Assembly (NCBI GenBank): GCA_030524205.1
Contig: JAUNGZ010000002.1
Span: 1 to 64,000 of the forward strand
DNA: 64,000 nt
Origin: Eubacteriales bacterium
Lineage (GTDB): Bacteria; Bacillota; Clostridia; Oscillospirales; Butyricicoccaceae
Direction of reading: 5' to 3'
Position 1 is the stretch's first letter. The number at the start of each line of letters is the position of its first letter. Under the pieces are notes generated by a model. The model did no database searches, was not told where the DNA came from, and saw only the letters and a list, made by a program, of their open reading frames with translations. A program made the position numbers and the translations under genes. Positions 7,963-16,451 of this stretch are shown in pieces.

Positions 7963-9132
7963 TTATTTCCACAGCTTGAGGAACGCGGCTTGGTAATCCA
8001 CGCTTGTCGCCCAGTCGCCGCTGTCGGTCAGGTTGGTCGAATCGATGACGCAGTAGGGCGTGTTTTCGCCGTGCGGGGAGGACAGCTCCTGCCCGTTCAG
8101 CAGACGGATCAGCTGGTCTGCGCAGCCCCAGCCCATATACTCCATATCGTAGGCCGCGGAGGCCGCCGCGCAGCCGCCTTCCGCGATCAGGCTTTGGTAC
8201 TGCTCGGTGCCGAGGATGGAGCAAACCTTTACGTCGTCGTATCCCGCGGTGGACAGTGCGTCGACCACGCTGATCGCGGCGGGGTCGTAGGGCATGAATA
8301 CGTACTGCACCTCCGGATGGGCCTGCAGATAGCCGATTACTTGGCGGTTCAGCTCGTCGCCGACCTGCCCGCCGGTGAAATACTGCACTTCGCTGATCTC
8401 CATGTCGGACTTGGCCAGCTCGTCGAGCAGGCCGTATTCCGTGGCCATGCAGGAGGGGTATTCCTTGGCGCCGTACACGACGATGCTGCCTTGGTTGCCC
8501 GCGTCGCCGACCATCCAGTCCGCGATCGCGACGCCCAGCGCGCGGTAATCCACGCCCACGTCGAATTCATAATCGAGCTGGCCTTCGGAAACGGTGTTGG
8601 TGCCTTCGTTGGGGTCGTCCGTGCCGTTGGAGGCGCTGACGACCGGAATGCCGGCGTCCTTTGCGGCGGTCAGGCCCTGCTGAACGCTGGCCGCGTCAAC
8701 GGAGAAGCAGCAGATCGCGTCCGCGCCCCACGAAACCGCGTCCATAATGGCCTGATTCTGCTCGGTCGGATCGCCCTTGCCGTTGAACCACTGAACGGTC
8801 CAGTCAAAGTTCTTGCCCACGGCTTCGATAGCCGCCGCCGGCTTGGCGGGCCCGCTCAGCGCCTGATCGGAAGGAACCAGCGCAACCTTGATGCCGGTGG
8901 GCGCCTTGGCGGGCTCGGTGGGACCGCCGAATTCCTTCGGGTTCGGCTCGGTGGAAGCCGCCTTCAGCGCCGCCCAGTCGATGGCGGAGGCGCCGCCGGC
9001 TGCGTCGGACGGAGCGTTCGGCTCCGCCGTGCCGCCGGACTGCTGTCCGTCGGCAGACGAATTGCCGCAGGCCGCAAGGCTGAAGCAGAGAGAGGCCGCC
9101 AATAGGAACGCCCAAAATCTTCTTTTCCGCAT
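7963..9132 (-). CDS. Sugar-binding lipoprotein of ABC transporter
   Basis: A 389-residue extracellular lipoprotein. The signal peptide MRKRRFWAFLLAASLCFS leads to lipobox LAAC with the lipidated Cys at about residue 22, followed by a Ser/Gly/Pro/Ala-rich linker to about 75. The rest is a periplasmic-binding-protein type 1 (Peripla_BP_4) domain, with GIKVALVPSDQ, the NGKGDPTEQNQAIMDAVSWGADAI segment and IPVVSASNG. The start at 9132 has AAGGAG eight bases upstream; the longer frame from 9243 runs through the promoter region. As first gene of the leftward operon it is controlled by the promoter and operator at 9201-9254. The ligand is a sugar or related polyol that cannot be specified. Confidence 0.9.
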   Translation of the reverse strand: MRKRRFWAFLLAASLCFSLAACGNSSADGQQSGGTAEPNAPSDAAGGASAIDWAALKAASTEPNPKEFGGPTEPAKAPTGIKVALVPSDQALSGPAKPAAAIEAVGKNFDWTVQWFNGKGDPTEQNQAIMDAVSWGADAICCFSVDAASVQQGLTAAKDAGIPVVSASNGTDDPNEGTNTVSEGQLDYEFDVGVDYRALGVAIADWMVGDAGNQGSIVVYGAKEYPSCMATEYGLLDELAKSDMEISEVQYFTGGQVGDELNRQVIGYLQAHPEVQYVFMPYDPAAISVVDALSTAGYDDVKVCSILGTEQYQSLIAEGGCAAASAAYDMEYMGWGCADQLIRLLNGQELSSPHGENTPYCVIDSTNLTDSGDWATSVDYQAAFLKLWK

Positions 9133-9200
9133 ACTCTGTACTCCTTCTTTTTTCTGGATTTGAAAAGGCGCCGCCAAGCGGGGAAAGGGTAACCCGAAAA

Positions 9201-9254
9201 TGTAAACCTTTTCATCTGTGCCTTTAGAATAACAAATTTTCAAAAGGAACGCAA
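9201..9254 (-). promoter_or_regulatory. Leftward promoter with LacI-type operator for the ABC operon
   Basis: On the minus strand TTGCGT (9249-9254), a 17-base spacer and TATTCT (9226-9231) form a moderate promoter. Just downstream of the predicted start is TGAAAAGGTTTACA (9201-9214), which matches the half-sites of the better operator at 13539. The position, soon after the transcription start, suits repression. Confidence 0.5.
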
Positions 9255-9381
9255 GATGTCTTTTTCAGTCGAAAGAGAAAAAACAAGCCGCAAAATTTGG
9301 TGAAATTGATTATTTGAAAAGAAAAAAACGAAAAAATTTATGAGAATTTACCGAAAGAAACGAAAAAACAAGCAAGAGGAA

Positions 9382-9432
9382 TTGACAGGCAAACAAATTG
9401 GTGCTAGCCTGAAAACAGTGTAATCGCTTACT
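9382..9432 (+). promoter_or_regulatory. Rightward promoter with LacI-type operator
   Basis: TTGACA (9382-9387), a 17-base spacer and TAGCCT (9405-9410) are followed by the near-palindrome TGTAATCGCTTACT (9419-9432) around the expected start point. The operator resembles TGTAAACGCTTACA at 13539 and is probably bound by the LacI-family protein encoded at 12231-13244, or by CcpA, whose cre sites look alike. Confidence 0.6.
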
Positions 9433-9526
9433 TTTACAAGAACAATCCCCCTATTGAACAACAGTGAGCGATATGAAAACTGATATGGGTAAAACAGCCA
9501 TCCGTGTGCAAGGAGGGACCGGAACG

Positions 9527-10525
9527 ATGAAGGTAAACAGCGTGAGCGGACAGATCGACACAAAGGACTTAGGGCGCACCTTGATGCACGAGCATATCAT
9601 TGCCGCCAACCACACCATGTGCCGTATGTTCCCGGATTGGTATGATCATGACGAATTCATTGACCGCGCGTGCAGGCTGATCGCCCGCGCCAAGCGTAGC
9701 GGGGTGCGGACGATCGTCGACATGACGCCCTTTCAGCTGGGACGGGACGCCCGCGTGCTGCGCGAGGTCGCGGAAAAGGCGGAAATGCAGATTATTGCCT
9801 GCACGGGCTACCATTGGTTTGAGGATCTGTGCCTGATCGACAAGGGAAGCGAGTTTCTGGCGGAGCGCTTGATCAAGGATATCGAGGTCGGCATGGAGGG
9901 CACGGACATCAAAGCGTCGCTGATTAAATGCGCGACCGACCGGCCGGGCATGTCGGACTTTGCCAAGCGGCTGCTCAAGGCCGCGGTAATCGCGCACAAG
10001 GCGACCGGCGCGCCGCTTTCGACGCATACCGCCAGCCCGCAGGGGGCGGCGGAGCAGATGGCGTTTTTCGAGGCGGAGGGCGTCGATCCCAAACGGGTTA
10101 TTATCGGGCACGTGGGCGATACGGACGACGTTTCGTTCTTGGAGAGCGTCGCCCGGCGGGGCTTTAACATCGGGCATGACCGGTTTGGCGTGGACCGGCG
10201 GCACCCCAATATGCTCAGCTCCGAAAAACGGGCGGAAACGGTGGCGGCCCTGTGCCGTGCGGGTTATTTGAAACAGATTGTGATGAGCCATGACGCGGCC
10301 TGCTTCCTCGATTATTGGGAGGGCAGGGAAAACATGGGCAATCCGTGGCAGAGCACGCGTCAATCCGATCCGGAAAAAATAGAGTTTCAGTTCGCGTTTA
10401 TCTGTGAAACGGCGGCGGGCTGGCTCAAGCAAATGGGGCTGACGCAGCGGGAGCTGGATACCATTCTGATCGATACGCCGCGCCGCATCTTTGAAAGCCG
10501 CACGGAGGCGTGCGATGAAAAATGA
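9527..10525 (+). CDS. Phosphotriesterase-family metal hydrolase, probable lactonase
   Basis: A 332-residue amidohydrolase-superfamily TIM barrel of the phosphotriesterase (PTE) family. The binuclear metal ligands are all visible: His-x-His in TLMHEHI (about residue 20), the carbamylated Lys in SLIKCATD (about 147), His in STHTAS (about 175), His in IIGHVGDTDD (about 203) and Asp in MSHDAA (about 256). Characterised relatives without pesticide activity often hydrolyse sugar or phospho-sugar lactones, so a lactonase role fits the neighbouring dehydrogenases. The start at 9527 follows AGGAGG; an upstream ATG at 9464 lies in the leader. A paralogue is at 14404-15384. It leads an operon with the nitroreductase and dehydrogenase genes, overlapping the next gene by 11 bases. 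Confidence 0.85.
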   Translation: MKVNSVSGQIDTKDLGRTLMHEHIIAANHTMCRMFPDWYDHDEFIDRACRLIARAKRSGVRTIVDMTPFQLGRDARVLREVAEKAEMQIIACTGYHWFEDLCLIDKGSEFLAERLIKDIEVGMEGTDIKASLIKCATDRPGMSDFAKRLLKAAVIAHKATGAPLSTHTASPQGAAEQMAFFEAEGVDPKRVIIGHVGDTDDVSFLESVARRGFNIGHDRFGVDRRHPNMLSSEKRAETVAALCRAGYLKQIVMSHDAACFLDYWEGRENMGNPWQSTRQSDPEKIEFQFAFICETAAGWLKQMGLTQRELDTILIDTPRRIFESRTEACDEK

Positions 10526-11105
10526 AACGATGGAAACGATCCTGACCCGCCGCAGCATGCGCTCCTTTCTGCCGGACGACGTTCCGGACGGACTGCTGCG
10601 GAGCGTTTTAACGGCGGGGCAGTACGCGCCGAGCGGCTCGAACAGCCAGTCGTGGCGGTTTACCGCGGTCTGCGGCGCGGAGCGGCTGGCGAGGCTGAAC
10701 GAGGCGGTCAAGGGCTGCTTCTGCGCCATGTCGTATCCGGAGGACGCTTATCCGGCTAAGCGCGCGGCGGTGAAAAACAGCCGAAATCCGGACTATCATT
10801 TTTGCTATCGCGCGCCGGTGCTGATTTTGGTATCCAATCTCGCGGGCTACACCAACGCGGTGGCGGACAGCGCCGCGGCGATCGAAAACATGCTGCTTGC
10901 GGCGCACAGTCTGGGCTTGGCTTCCTGCTGGATCAATCAGGTGACGTGGCTGGGAGAGCGGGAGGACATGCGGGCATATCTGCGGGAGGAGTACGGGATT
11001 CCGGAAAATCACCGCGTCTGCGGCGGGCTGGCCTTGGGGTTTCCGGCGGGCAAAGCGCCGCCCGCCGCGCCGCGCAGAGAGGGGTGCGTTTCTATTATCC
11101 GCTGA
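10515..11105 (+). CDS. Nitroreductase-family flavoprotein
   Basis: A 196-residue FMN-dependent oxidoreductase. The N-terminal ILTRRSMRSFLP and YAPSGSNSQSWRFTAV are the phosphate- and flavin-binding signatures, and the C-terminal half has AIENMLLAAHSLGLASCWINQV, a helix typical of the family. The length is normal. The start at 10515 (MKNETMETI) follows GGAGG and overlaps the end of the lactonase gene by 11 bases, which implies coupled translation. The natural substrate is unknown; members reduce quinones, enones or nitro groups, or act as dehydrogenases. Its place between a lactonase and a zinc dehydrogenase suggests a redox step in the same pathway. Confidence 0.88.
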   Translation: MKNETMETILTRRSMRSFLPDDVPDGLLRSVLTAGQYAPSGSNSQSWRFTAVCGAERLARLNEAVKGCFCAMSYPEDAYPAKRAAVKNSRNPDYHFCYRAPVLILVSNLAGYTNAVADSAAAIENMLLAAHSLGLASCWINQVTWLGEREDMRAYLREEYGIPENHRVCGGLALGFPAGKAPPAAPRREGCVSIIR

Positions 11106-11139
11106 AAAGCAGCGGCAAAAAATACGGAGGCGATTGCTG

Positions 11140-12186
11140 ATGAAAACGATGAAAGCGGTTGTTGTGTGCGCGCCGGGCGACGTTCAAATCAGAAACGACG
11201 TTCCTGTTCCGGCGTGCGGGCCCTATGAAGCGTTGGTCAAGGTGGCCTACTGCGGCTTTTGCAACGGAAGTGATTTCCAGATCATCAATCAAACGATGCT
11301 GAAGGAGGAGGGGCTGGCCGATTATCCGACCGTGCTCGGGCACGAAGGCGCCGGCTGCGTGGTGGAGCTGGGCGAAAAAGTGCGCCATATCCAGCTGGGC
11401 GACCGGTTTATCCATGCTAATCTGCGGCCGGACGTTGGAAACGGATATACAAAAACCTACGGCGGCATGGCGGAATACGGCCTTGTGGTAGACGCACAGG
11501 CCATGCTGGAGGATGGATACGCGCCTTCGGAAATCCCGTTCTACAAAAAATGCCAGAAAATACCGCGGGATTTTCCGCTTGTCCACGGAGCGATGCTGCT
11601 GTCGCTCAGCGAGAGCCTGAGCGCGGCGCGCAATTTCGGCGCCGGTCCCGGGAAAGAGGTGCTCATTTTCGGGGCGGGGCCAATGGGCACCGCCGTCGCG
11701 GCTTATTGCAGACTGATCGGCGCGGACCGGGTCGTGATTGTGGACAGCCGCCCGGAACGCCTCGAGGGTGCGAAGCGGGTGGCGAAGGTGGATGAAACGG
11801 TGAACTTTGCCGAGCGGGACGTGTTCACCGCGCTCGCCGGGCAGACGTTCGATATCGCGATCGACGCGGTCGGGATGACCAGTGTGATCCTTCAGGCGAC
11901 CAAGCTGCTCAAGCCGGGCGGCGTGGTCGGCTCCATGGGCGTGCTCAAGGCAGACGATTTGACGCTGCGCCTGAGCGATCTGCAGAACAACACCTCCGTG
12001 CATATGCTGAACTTTCCGTATGGAGAGTATGATGTGATGGAAGAAAATATCCGGCTCATCCAGCAGAAAAAAATCAACCCGGAGGATTTTTATTCCCATG
12101 TGGTGGACATGGAGGACATCCATACGGCGATGGAGCTGGTTCGCTCCAAGCAGGCGCTAAAGGTGATTCTGAAAATCGAAAAGTGA
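11140..12186 (+). CDS. Zinc-type medium-chain dehydrogenase (MDR family)
   Basis: A 348-residue alcohol/polyol dehydrogenase-like protein. The catalytic zinc site is recognisable from YCGFCNGSDFQ and LGHEGAG, and the NAD(P) site from the GAGPMGTAVAAYCRLIGADRVVIVD Rossmann fold, whose acidic residue at the end of the second strand suggests NAD. The four-Cys structural zinc lobe found in the dehydrogenases at 18983 and 60492 is absent here, since the segment after DRFIH is Cys-free. The start at 11140 follows GGAGG at nine bases; an in-frame TTG at 11134 is possible. It is the last gene of the operon and ends just before a bidirectional terminator. Confidence 0.87.
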   Translation: MKTMKAVVVCAPGDVQIRNDVPVPACGPYEALVKVAYCGFCNGSDFQIINQTMLKEEGLADYPTVLGHEGAGCVVELGEKVRHIQLGDRFIHANLRPDVGNGYTKTYGGMAEYGLVVDAQAMLEDGYAPSEIPFYKKCQKIPRDFPLVHGAMLLSLSESLSAARNFGAGPGKEVLIFGAGPMGTAVAAYCRLIGADRVVIVDSRPERLEGAKRVAKVDETVNFAERDVFTALAGQTFDIAIDAVGMTSVILQATKLLKPGGVVGSMGVLKADDLTLRLSDLQNNTSVHMLNFPYGEYDVMEENIRLIQQKKINPEDFYSHVVDMEDIHTAMELVRSKQALKVILKIEK

Positions 12187-12191
12187 TGCAA

Positions 12192-12225
12192 AAAAGGGAG
12201 CGCACCCATCGGCGCGCTCCCTTTT
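12192..12225. terminator. Bidirectional terminator between dehydrogenase gene and lacI
   Basis: Twelve-bp perfect arms (AAAAGGGAGCGC at 12192-12203, its complement at 12214-12225) with A/T-runs on both sides, placed between convergent genes. Confidence 0.85.
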
Positions 12226-12230
12226 CGGTT

Positions 12231-13244
12231 TTATTCGGCGGCGTTCGGCGGCGCGCAGGACAGGCGCTGCAAAATTTTCGGCTCGAGGATGATGTCCTTT
12301 TGCTTGACCTTGCCCTCGAGCAGCTCGAGCATCAGATAGGCGGCCTGCTCGCCGATTTCCTGCGCGTACTGCGCGACGGTGCTCAACGGCGGATAAACGC
12401 TCATGGAAATCGGGGAACCGCTGAAGCCGATGACGGAAAGGTCGCGGGGGATCTCGATCCCGTTTTCGTGCGCGGCGCGGTAAGCGCCGACCGCGATCTG
12501 GTCGCCGGCGGCAAAAATGGCGGTCGGCCGCTCGTGGTATTGCAGCAGCTCGGAGGTGGCCTCGTAACCGCCCAGATGATTGGGCGCGACGGTGAGCTGG
12601 TATTTGTCGCTGACCTCCAGCCCGGCCTCCCGCATCGCGCGGAGGAAGCCCTTGTGCTTGTGGTAGTAGGACGAGGAGGAAAGCGGGCCGTTGAGAAATG
12701 CGATGCATCTGTGCCCCAGCTCGAGCAGATAGCTGGTTGCGAGATACGCGCCCTTTTCCTCGTCCACCATAACATGCGAAACATGGGGCTTGTTCAAATA
12801 ATCGAGCATGATAACCGGGGTTTTGACCGAGATCTGGTCGATATAGCTGTCGTTCGGGGAGTTGTGCAGGCGGCTGCCGAGGAAAACAAAGCCTTCCACC
12901 CGCTTTTTGCTCATCATTTTGATGTATTCGCATTCCTTTTCCGTGTCGGCGTTGGTGATGCAGACGAGCGTGTTATAGCCGTGCTTGTTCATCTCCTGCA
13001 AAAAGCTGTTGATCACGGTTGGGGAAAAGGTGTTGGTGATATCGGGCAGCAGCAGGCCGATGATTTTCGTGCTTTTTGTGACAAGCTCGCGGGCCAGCGC
13101 GTTGGGGGTGTAGTGCAGCTCCTCGATGACGCGCATGACCCGCTCCCGCCGCGCGGGCGACACGGTCTCCGGAAAGTTGAGCACGCGCGACACGGTTGCG
13201 GTCGATACCTTTGCGGCTTTGGCAATATCGGTGATAGTTGTCAT
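12231..13244 (-). CDS. LacI-family transcriptional regulator
   Basis: A 337-residue repressor. The N-terminal helix-turn-helix with hinge helix reads TTITDIAKAAKVSTATVSRVLN, followed by the periplasmic-binding-like effector domain (IIGLLLPDITNTFSPTVINSF, PTAIFAAGDQIAVGAYRAAHENGI, DLSVIGFSGSPIS). The length is typical. Binding sites of the family are TGTAA-x-CG-x-TTACA palindromes, and four such sites occur nearby (9201, 9419, 13387, 13539), one at its own promoter. It therefore probably represses the two transporter operons and itself until a sugar-type inducer binds. The ribosome site is weak (GGTGTG), consistent with low expression. Confidence 0.92.
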   Translation of the reverse strand: MTTITDIAKAAKVSTATVSRVLNFPETVSPARRERVMRVIEELHYTPNALARELVTKSTKIIGLLLPDITNTFSPTVINSFLQEMNKHGYNTLVCITNADTEKECEYIKMMSKKRVEGFVFLGSRLHNSPNDSYIDQISVKTPVIMLDYLNKPHVSHVMVDEEKGAYLATSYLLELGHRCIAFLNGPLSSSSYYHKHKGFLRAMREAGLEVSDKYQLTVAPNHLGGYEATSELLQYHERPTAIFAAGDQIAVGAYRAAHENGIEIPRDLSVIGFSGSPISMSVYPPLSTVAQYAQEIGEQAAYLMLELLEGKVKQKDIILEPKILQRLSCAPPNAAE

Positions 13245-13386
13245 TATTCACACCACACTATGCTTTACATGAGAATAGCGGTACGCGGCTGTATGCAAAC
13301 GAGGGGGATTGTACCGGGCTGTTTCTATCATTTTACCATAATGCAACTAAAAAAACAATTTTTAGATAGAAATTTCAAGATGAAAT

Positions 13387-13437
13387 TGTAAACGATTTTA
13401 AAAATAGAAATCATACATATTGCACAATGATTTGCAA
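13387..13437 (-). promoter_or_regulatory. lacI promoter with autoregulatory operator
   Basis: On the minus strand TTGCAA (13432-13437), a 16-base spacer and TATGAT (13410-13415) form a promoter. The operator-like TAAAATCGTTTACA (13387-13400 on the minus strand) follows directly at the predicted start, indicating autorepression. Confidence 0.55.
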
Positions 13438-13460
13438 AATCATTTAATGATTTTGCAAAT
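13430..13460. promoter_or_regulatory. 31-bp palindrome between divergent promoters
   Basis: Perfect 15-bp arms (13430-13444 and 13446-13460) around one central base. Its ends touch the -35 boxes of the leftward lacI promoter and the rightward operon promoter. It may bind a global regulator of both, or form a cruciform or RNA hairpin. It is unrelated to the LacI operators. Confidence 0.6.
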
Positions 13461-13552
13461 TGACAGAAAAAAACTGTGAGATATAATTGACATATGCTAA
13501 GGGGTGCCGGTGGCGCACCGTTTTTTTAAAGGTGAAAATGTAAACGCTTACA
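13460..13552 (+). promoter_or_regulatory. Consensus promoter and LacI operator of the epimerase-ABC operon
   Basis: TTGACA (13460-13465), a 16-base spacer and TATAAT (13482-13487) make a full consensus sigma-A promoter. The best operator in the window, the palindrome TGTAAACGCTTACA (13539-13552), lies about 45 bases after the start and directly abuts the ribosome site AAAAGGAG, so a bound repressor would act as a roadblock. The site also fits the CcpA cre consensus. Confidence 0.75.
13503..13526 (+). terminator. Possible leader attenuator
   Basis: A short hairpin (GGTGC at 13503-13507, GCACC at 13515-13519, extendable by one pair with a bulge) is followed by a run of seven T (13521-13527), placed between the promoter and the operator. 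It looks like a weak intrinsic terminator within the leader. Confidence 0.4.
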
Positions 13553-13565
13553 AAAGGAGCGCGCT

Positions 13566-14402
13566 ATGACGGGAAACAAGTATGGCATTTGCGAATGGTC
13601 TCTGCCGGCGGCAGGCCCCTTTGCGCTGCGGCTGGCGGCGGAGACCGGTTTTGACGGAATCCAGCTCGGCGATCTCGGCGGCGGGCCGCTGAACTTCCCA
13701 CTCAACCATCCCCGCATGCAGCAGGGCTATTTGGAGGAGGCGGAAAAAAGCGGCGTCCGCCTGCATTCGCTCCATCTGCACACGCTGGTGCGCGAGGGAA
13801 CGATGCGTTATCCGCTGGCCTCGCCGGAGGGCGAACGCGCCGCGCGCAGCATTCAAAAAGGGATAGAAGCCTGCAAGGCGATGCGGATCGACCGGCTGAT
13901 GCTGTCCTCCTTTTTCGCGTCGGAAATCCGGCATGCGTATGATTTCAATAATTTTGCGGATATGCTGTCGTATGCCTGCGATCTCGGCGCGGAAAACGGC
14001 GTGCGCATCGTGTACGAGGGGATTCTGCCTATCGAGCGCCTGCTGCGCCTGCTGGATATCGTGGGCGACCGGCTGACGGTTTTGTACGATACCCTCAATC
14101 CGATCCGCTTCGGGTCGGGAGACCCGCAGGAGGAGATCCGCCGCATCGGCGTCGACCGGATCGACCATATCCACGTGAAGGACGCGCCGCATGAAATGGT
14201 GGGCTGCTGTCTGCTGGGCACGGGAGAGGGCCGGTTCGCGCAGACCGCAAAGCTGCTGAACGATTTGGGATACGCCGGCTGGTACATCACCGAAAACTAT
14301 TATGCACAGCCGCCCATGGGCGAAAACGCCGACCCGTATGAGCTGGCCCGCATGGATTTGCAGACCATGAGGGCGACCTTTGACAGAGGAAAGGGGGATT
14401 GA
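13566..14402 (+). CDS. Sugar phosphate isomerase/epimerase-type TIM-barrel protein
   Basis: A 278-residue xylose isomerase-like TIM barrel (AP endonuclease 2 type). Candidate metal ligands are the Glu in RIVYEGILP, the Asp in TVLYDTLNP, the His in DHIHVKD and the Glu in WYITENYY near the end, matching the E-D-H-E layout of the superfamily. It is the first gene of the LacI-controlled operon, with AAAAGGAG ahead of ATG. It probably interconverts a sugar or keto-acid intermediate. The exact reaction cannot be read from the sequence. Confidence 0.85.
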   Translation: MTGNKYGICEWSLPAAGPFALRLAAETGFDGIQLGDLGGGPLNFPLNHPRMQQGYLEEAEKSGVRLHSLHLHTLVREGTMRYPLASPEGERAARSIQKGIEACKAMRIDRLMLSSFFASEIRHAYDFNNFADMLSYACDLGAENGVRIVYEGILPIERLLRLLDIVGDRLTVLYDTLNPIRFGSGDPQEEIRRIGVDRIDHIHVKDAPHEMVGCCLLGTGEGRFAQTAKLLNDLGYAGWYITENYYAQPPMGENADPYELARMDLQTMRATFDRGKGD

Positions 14403-14403
14403 A

Positions 14404-15384
14404 ATGCCGAAAATTCAGACCGTGTGCGGCCCGATAGACAGCGCGGAACTGGGCAGCACGCTGATGCACGAGCATATCCTAGTGTCCGACCTCGTGATGC
14501 GGTACAATTTCTCGGATTGGTTCAACGCCGACGAATTTATCCCGCACGCCAAAATGCTGATCGGCCGCGCGAAGGAACGGGGCGTCAAGACGATTGTGGA
14601 CGCAACGCCGGTCGATTTGGGACGCGATATCGACCTCATCCGCCGGGTGGCGGAAACCGCCGAAATCCAGATCATCGCCTCGACGGGGTTTTACTGCAAC
14701 GAGCACCGCTATTTGGCGGACAGCGCGCCGGAATATCTGGCCGAGCTGATGATCGGCGAGCTTGAGCACGGCATCCGGGACACCGGCGTTCGTCCGGGAA
14801 TCATCAAATGCGCTTCGGACGGCGCGCTGACGCCGGTGAACAAGCAAGTGCTGCGCGCGGCCGCGCTGGCGAGCCTTGCCACCGGCACGCCGATCACAAC
14901 GCACGCTACAAACGGCACGCCGCTTGCGCAGGCCTTGTTCCTGCTGGAACAGGGCGTGCCCGCCCATAAAATCGTGATCGGCCATTGCGGGGACTGCAAC
15001 GACGTGCCCTATTTGGAGCAGGTGCTGCAAACCGGCTGCTACATCGGCATGGACCGCTTCGGTCTGGACCAATATATGCCGCTGCACGAGCGGGTCGGCA
15101 CGCTGGTCCAGCTTTGGAAAAAGGGATATCTCGGGCAGATGGTGCTCAGCCATGATTTTTCCCTGTTTATCGACACGCCGGATTACGCCAAGAATATCCA
15201 CAGCGCGTGGACGATTTTCAAAAACAGGGATTGGAGCAGACAGGCGTTCCAGCTGACCTATCTCGCCGACGTTGCGTTCCCCGCGCTGAAGGAGCAGGGA
15301 ATGACGGACGGAGATATCAACCGGATGATGTGCGGCAACCCGCGCAGCTATTTTGAGCAGGCGTACCAAACCGCGGAGGAGTAG
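14404..15384 (+). CDS. Phosphotriesterase-family metal hydrolase, probable lactonase
   Basis: A 326-residue PTE-family TIM barrel paralogous to the protein at 9527-10525. Metal ligands are visible: TLMHEHI, the Lys in GIIKCASD, His in TTHATN, His in VIGHCGDCND and Asp in LSHDFS. The start at 14404 follows AAAGGGGG and comes two bases after the previous stop; a longer frame from 14380 overlaps the upstream gene and lacks a ribosome site. Having one copy in each of two operons under similar operators suggests either two lactone substrates or consecutive steps. The family also contains phosphodiesterase- and esterase-like members, so lactonase is an inference. Confidence 0.85.
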   Translation: MPKIQTVCGPIDSAELGSTLMHEHILVSDLVMRYNFSDWFNADEFIPHAKMLIGRAKERGVKTIVDATPVDLGRDIDLIRRVAETAEIQIIASTGFYCNEHRYLADSAPEYLAELMIGELEHGIRDTGVRPGIIKCASDGALTPVNKQVLRAAALASLATGTPITTHATNGTPLAQALFLLEQGVPAHKIVIGHCGDCNDVPYLEQVLQTGCYIGMDRFGLDQYMPLHERVGTLVQLWKKGYLGQMVLSHDFSLFIDTPDYAKNIHSAWTIFKNRDWSRQAFQLTYLADVAFPALKEQGMTDGDINRMMCGNPRSYFEQAYQTAEE

Positions 15385-15414
15385 ACGATAAACACACGGA
15401 AAAGGAGAGACGAC

Positions 15415-16419
15415 ATGAAAAGATTGGTTTCGTTTTTGACAGCGATGAGCATGGTACTGATGCTGGGGGCCTGCGGAAGCGTTGTATCCGACGGCAGCGT
15501 GGCGGAAAACCCGCCCGCCGCTCCGGACGCGGGCAAGGACGCGGCGATTAAGGTCGGCCTGATCGTGATGGACATCAGCAACCCTTACTTTGTAAGCTGC
15601 GTGGAAGGCGCGCAGGCGTACTGCGATAAAAACGGATACGAGCTGAGCGTGTTTGACGGCGCGGGCGATGTGACCAAGCAGGTGGCCGGCATGGAAAACC
15701 TGATTAACGCGGGCTGTAATGTGATCGACCTGCGCGCGCTGGACGCCGCGGCGCTGGCGGATTCCGTAAAGGCCGCGACGGACGCGGGCGTGTTTGTCAG
15801 CACCTATCCGGAAATCGACGGCTGCACGACCTACCTCGACTACGCGGACTATGACCGCGGGTACGCGGAGGGCGAGCAGGCCGCGAATTGGATCAATGAA
15901 AAGCTGGGCGGCGCCGCCGAGGTGGCCGTGCTGACGCAGCCGGCCAACGAAACCGTTGTGCAGCGCGCCAACGGCATCAAGGATGCGATCGCAAAGATTG
16001 CGCCCGACGCGGAAATCGTCGCGGAGGCGGAGGGCTGGGTGACCGACGGCGCAATGACCGCGACGGAAACCATCCTGCAGGCGCATCCCAACGTCAAGGT
16101 GATCTGCTGCGTTACCGACAGCGGCGCGCTGGGCGCGTACGAAGCGGTTAACGGCGCGGGCCTTGCGGCGGACGATTTCTTTATCGGCGGCGTGGACGGA
16201 GACGCTTCCGCGCTCGAAAAGATCAAGGAGGGCGGCATTTACCGCTGCACGATCACCAGCGCAAACCTGACCGGCGAGGAAACGTACTACATGATCGAAA
16301 ATCTGGTCAAGGCCGCCAAGGGAGAAACGTTCGACTATGCGTTCTCCAGCCCGACGCTGGCGATCACGGCCGACACGGTGGACGAATTTATGGGCAAGAC
16401 GCCGGTATACGCGAATTGA
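15415..16419 (+). CDS. Sugar-binding lipoprotein of ABC transporter (RbsB type)
   Basis: A 334-residue lipoprotein with signal peptide MKRLVSFLTAMSMVLM and lipobox LGAC (Cys at about residue 20), then a short Ala/Pro linker and a Peripla_BP_4 domain (AIKVGLIVMDISNPYFVSC, DVTKQVAGMENLINAGCNVIDL, VTDSGALGAYEAVNGAGL, FFIGGVDGDASAL). It is closer to ribose-binding RbsB in length and motifs than the lipoprotein at 7963. The ATPase and permease genes follow within 35 and 25 bases. It captures the pathway substrate outside the cell. Confidence 0.92.
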   Translation: MKRLVSFLTAMSMVLMLGACGSVVSDGSVAENPPAAPDAGKDAAIKVGLIVMDISNPYFVSCVEGAQAYCDKNGYELSVFDGAGDVTKQVAGMENLINAGCNVIDLRALDAAALADSVKAATDAGVFVSTYPEIDGCTTYLDYADYDRGYAEGEQAANWINEKLGGAAEVAVLTQPANETVVQRANGIKDAIAKIAPDAEIVAEAEGWVTDGAMTATETILQAHPNVKVICCVTDSGALGAYEAVNGAGLAADDFFIGGVDGDASALEKIKEGGIYRCTITSANLTGEETYYMIENLVKAAKGETFDYAFSSPTLAITADTVDEFMGKTPVYAN

Positions 16420-16451
16420 CCGTCCAGAGCTTGTGAAGGGGGATTTTCCAA

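Noticed and set aside
13539..13552. Reading the TGTAAACGCTTACA sites only as CcpA cre sites
   Set aside because: They do fit cre, but three relatives lie around the lacI gene and at its own promoter, so the local LacI protein is the better first candidate. CcpA is kept as an alternative.
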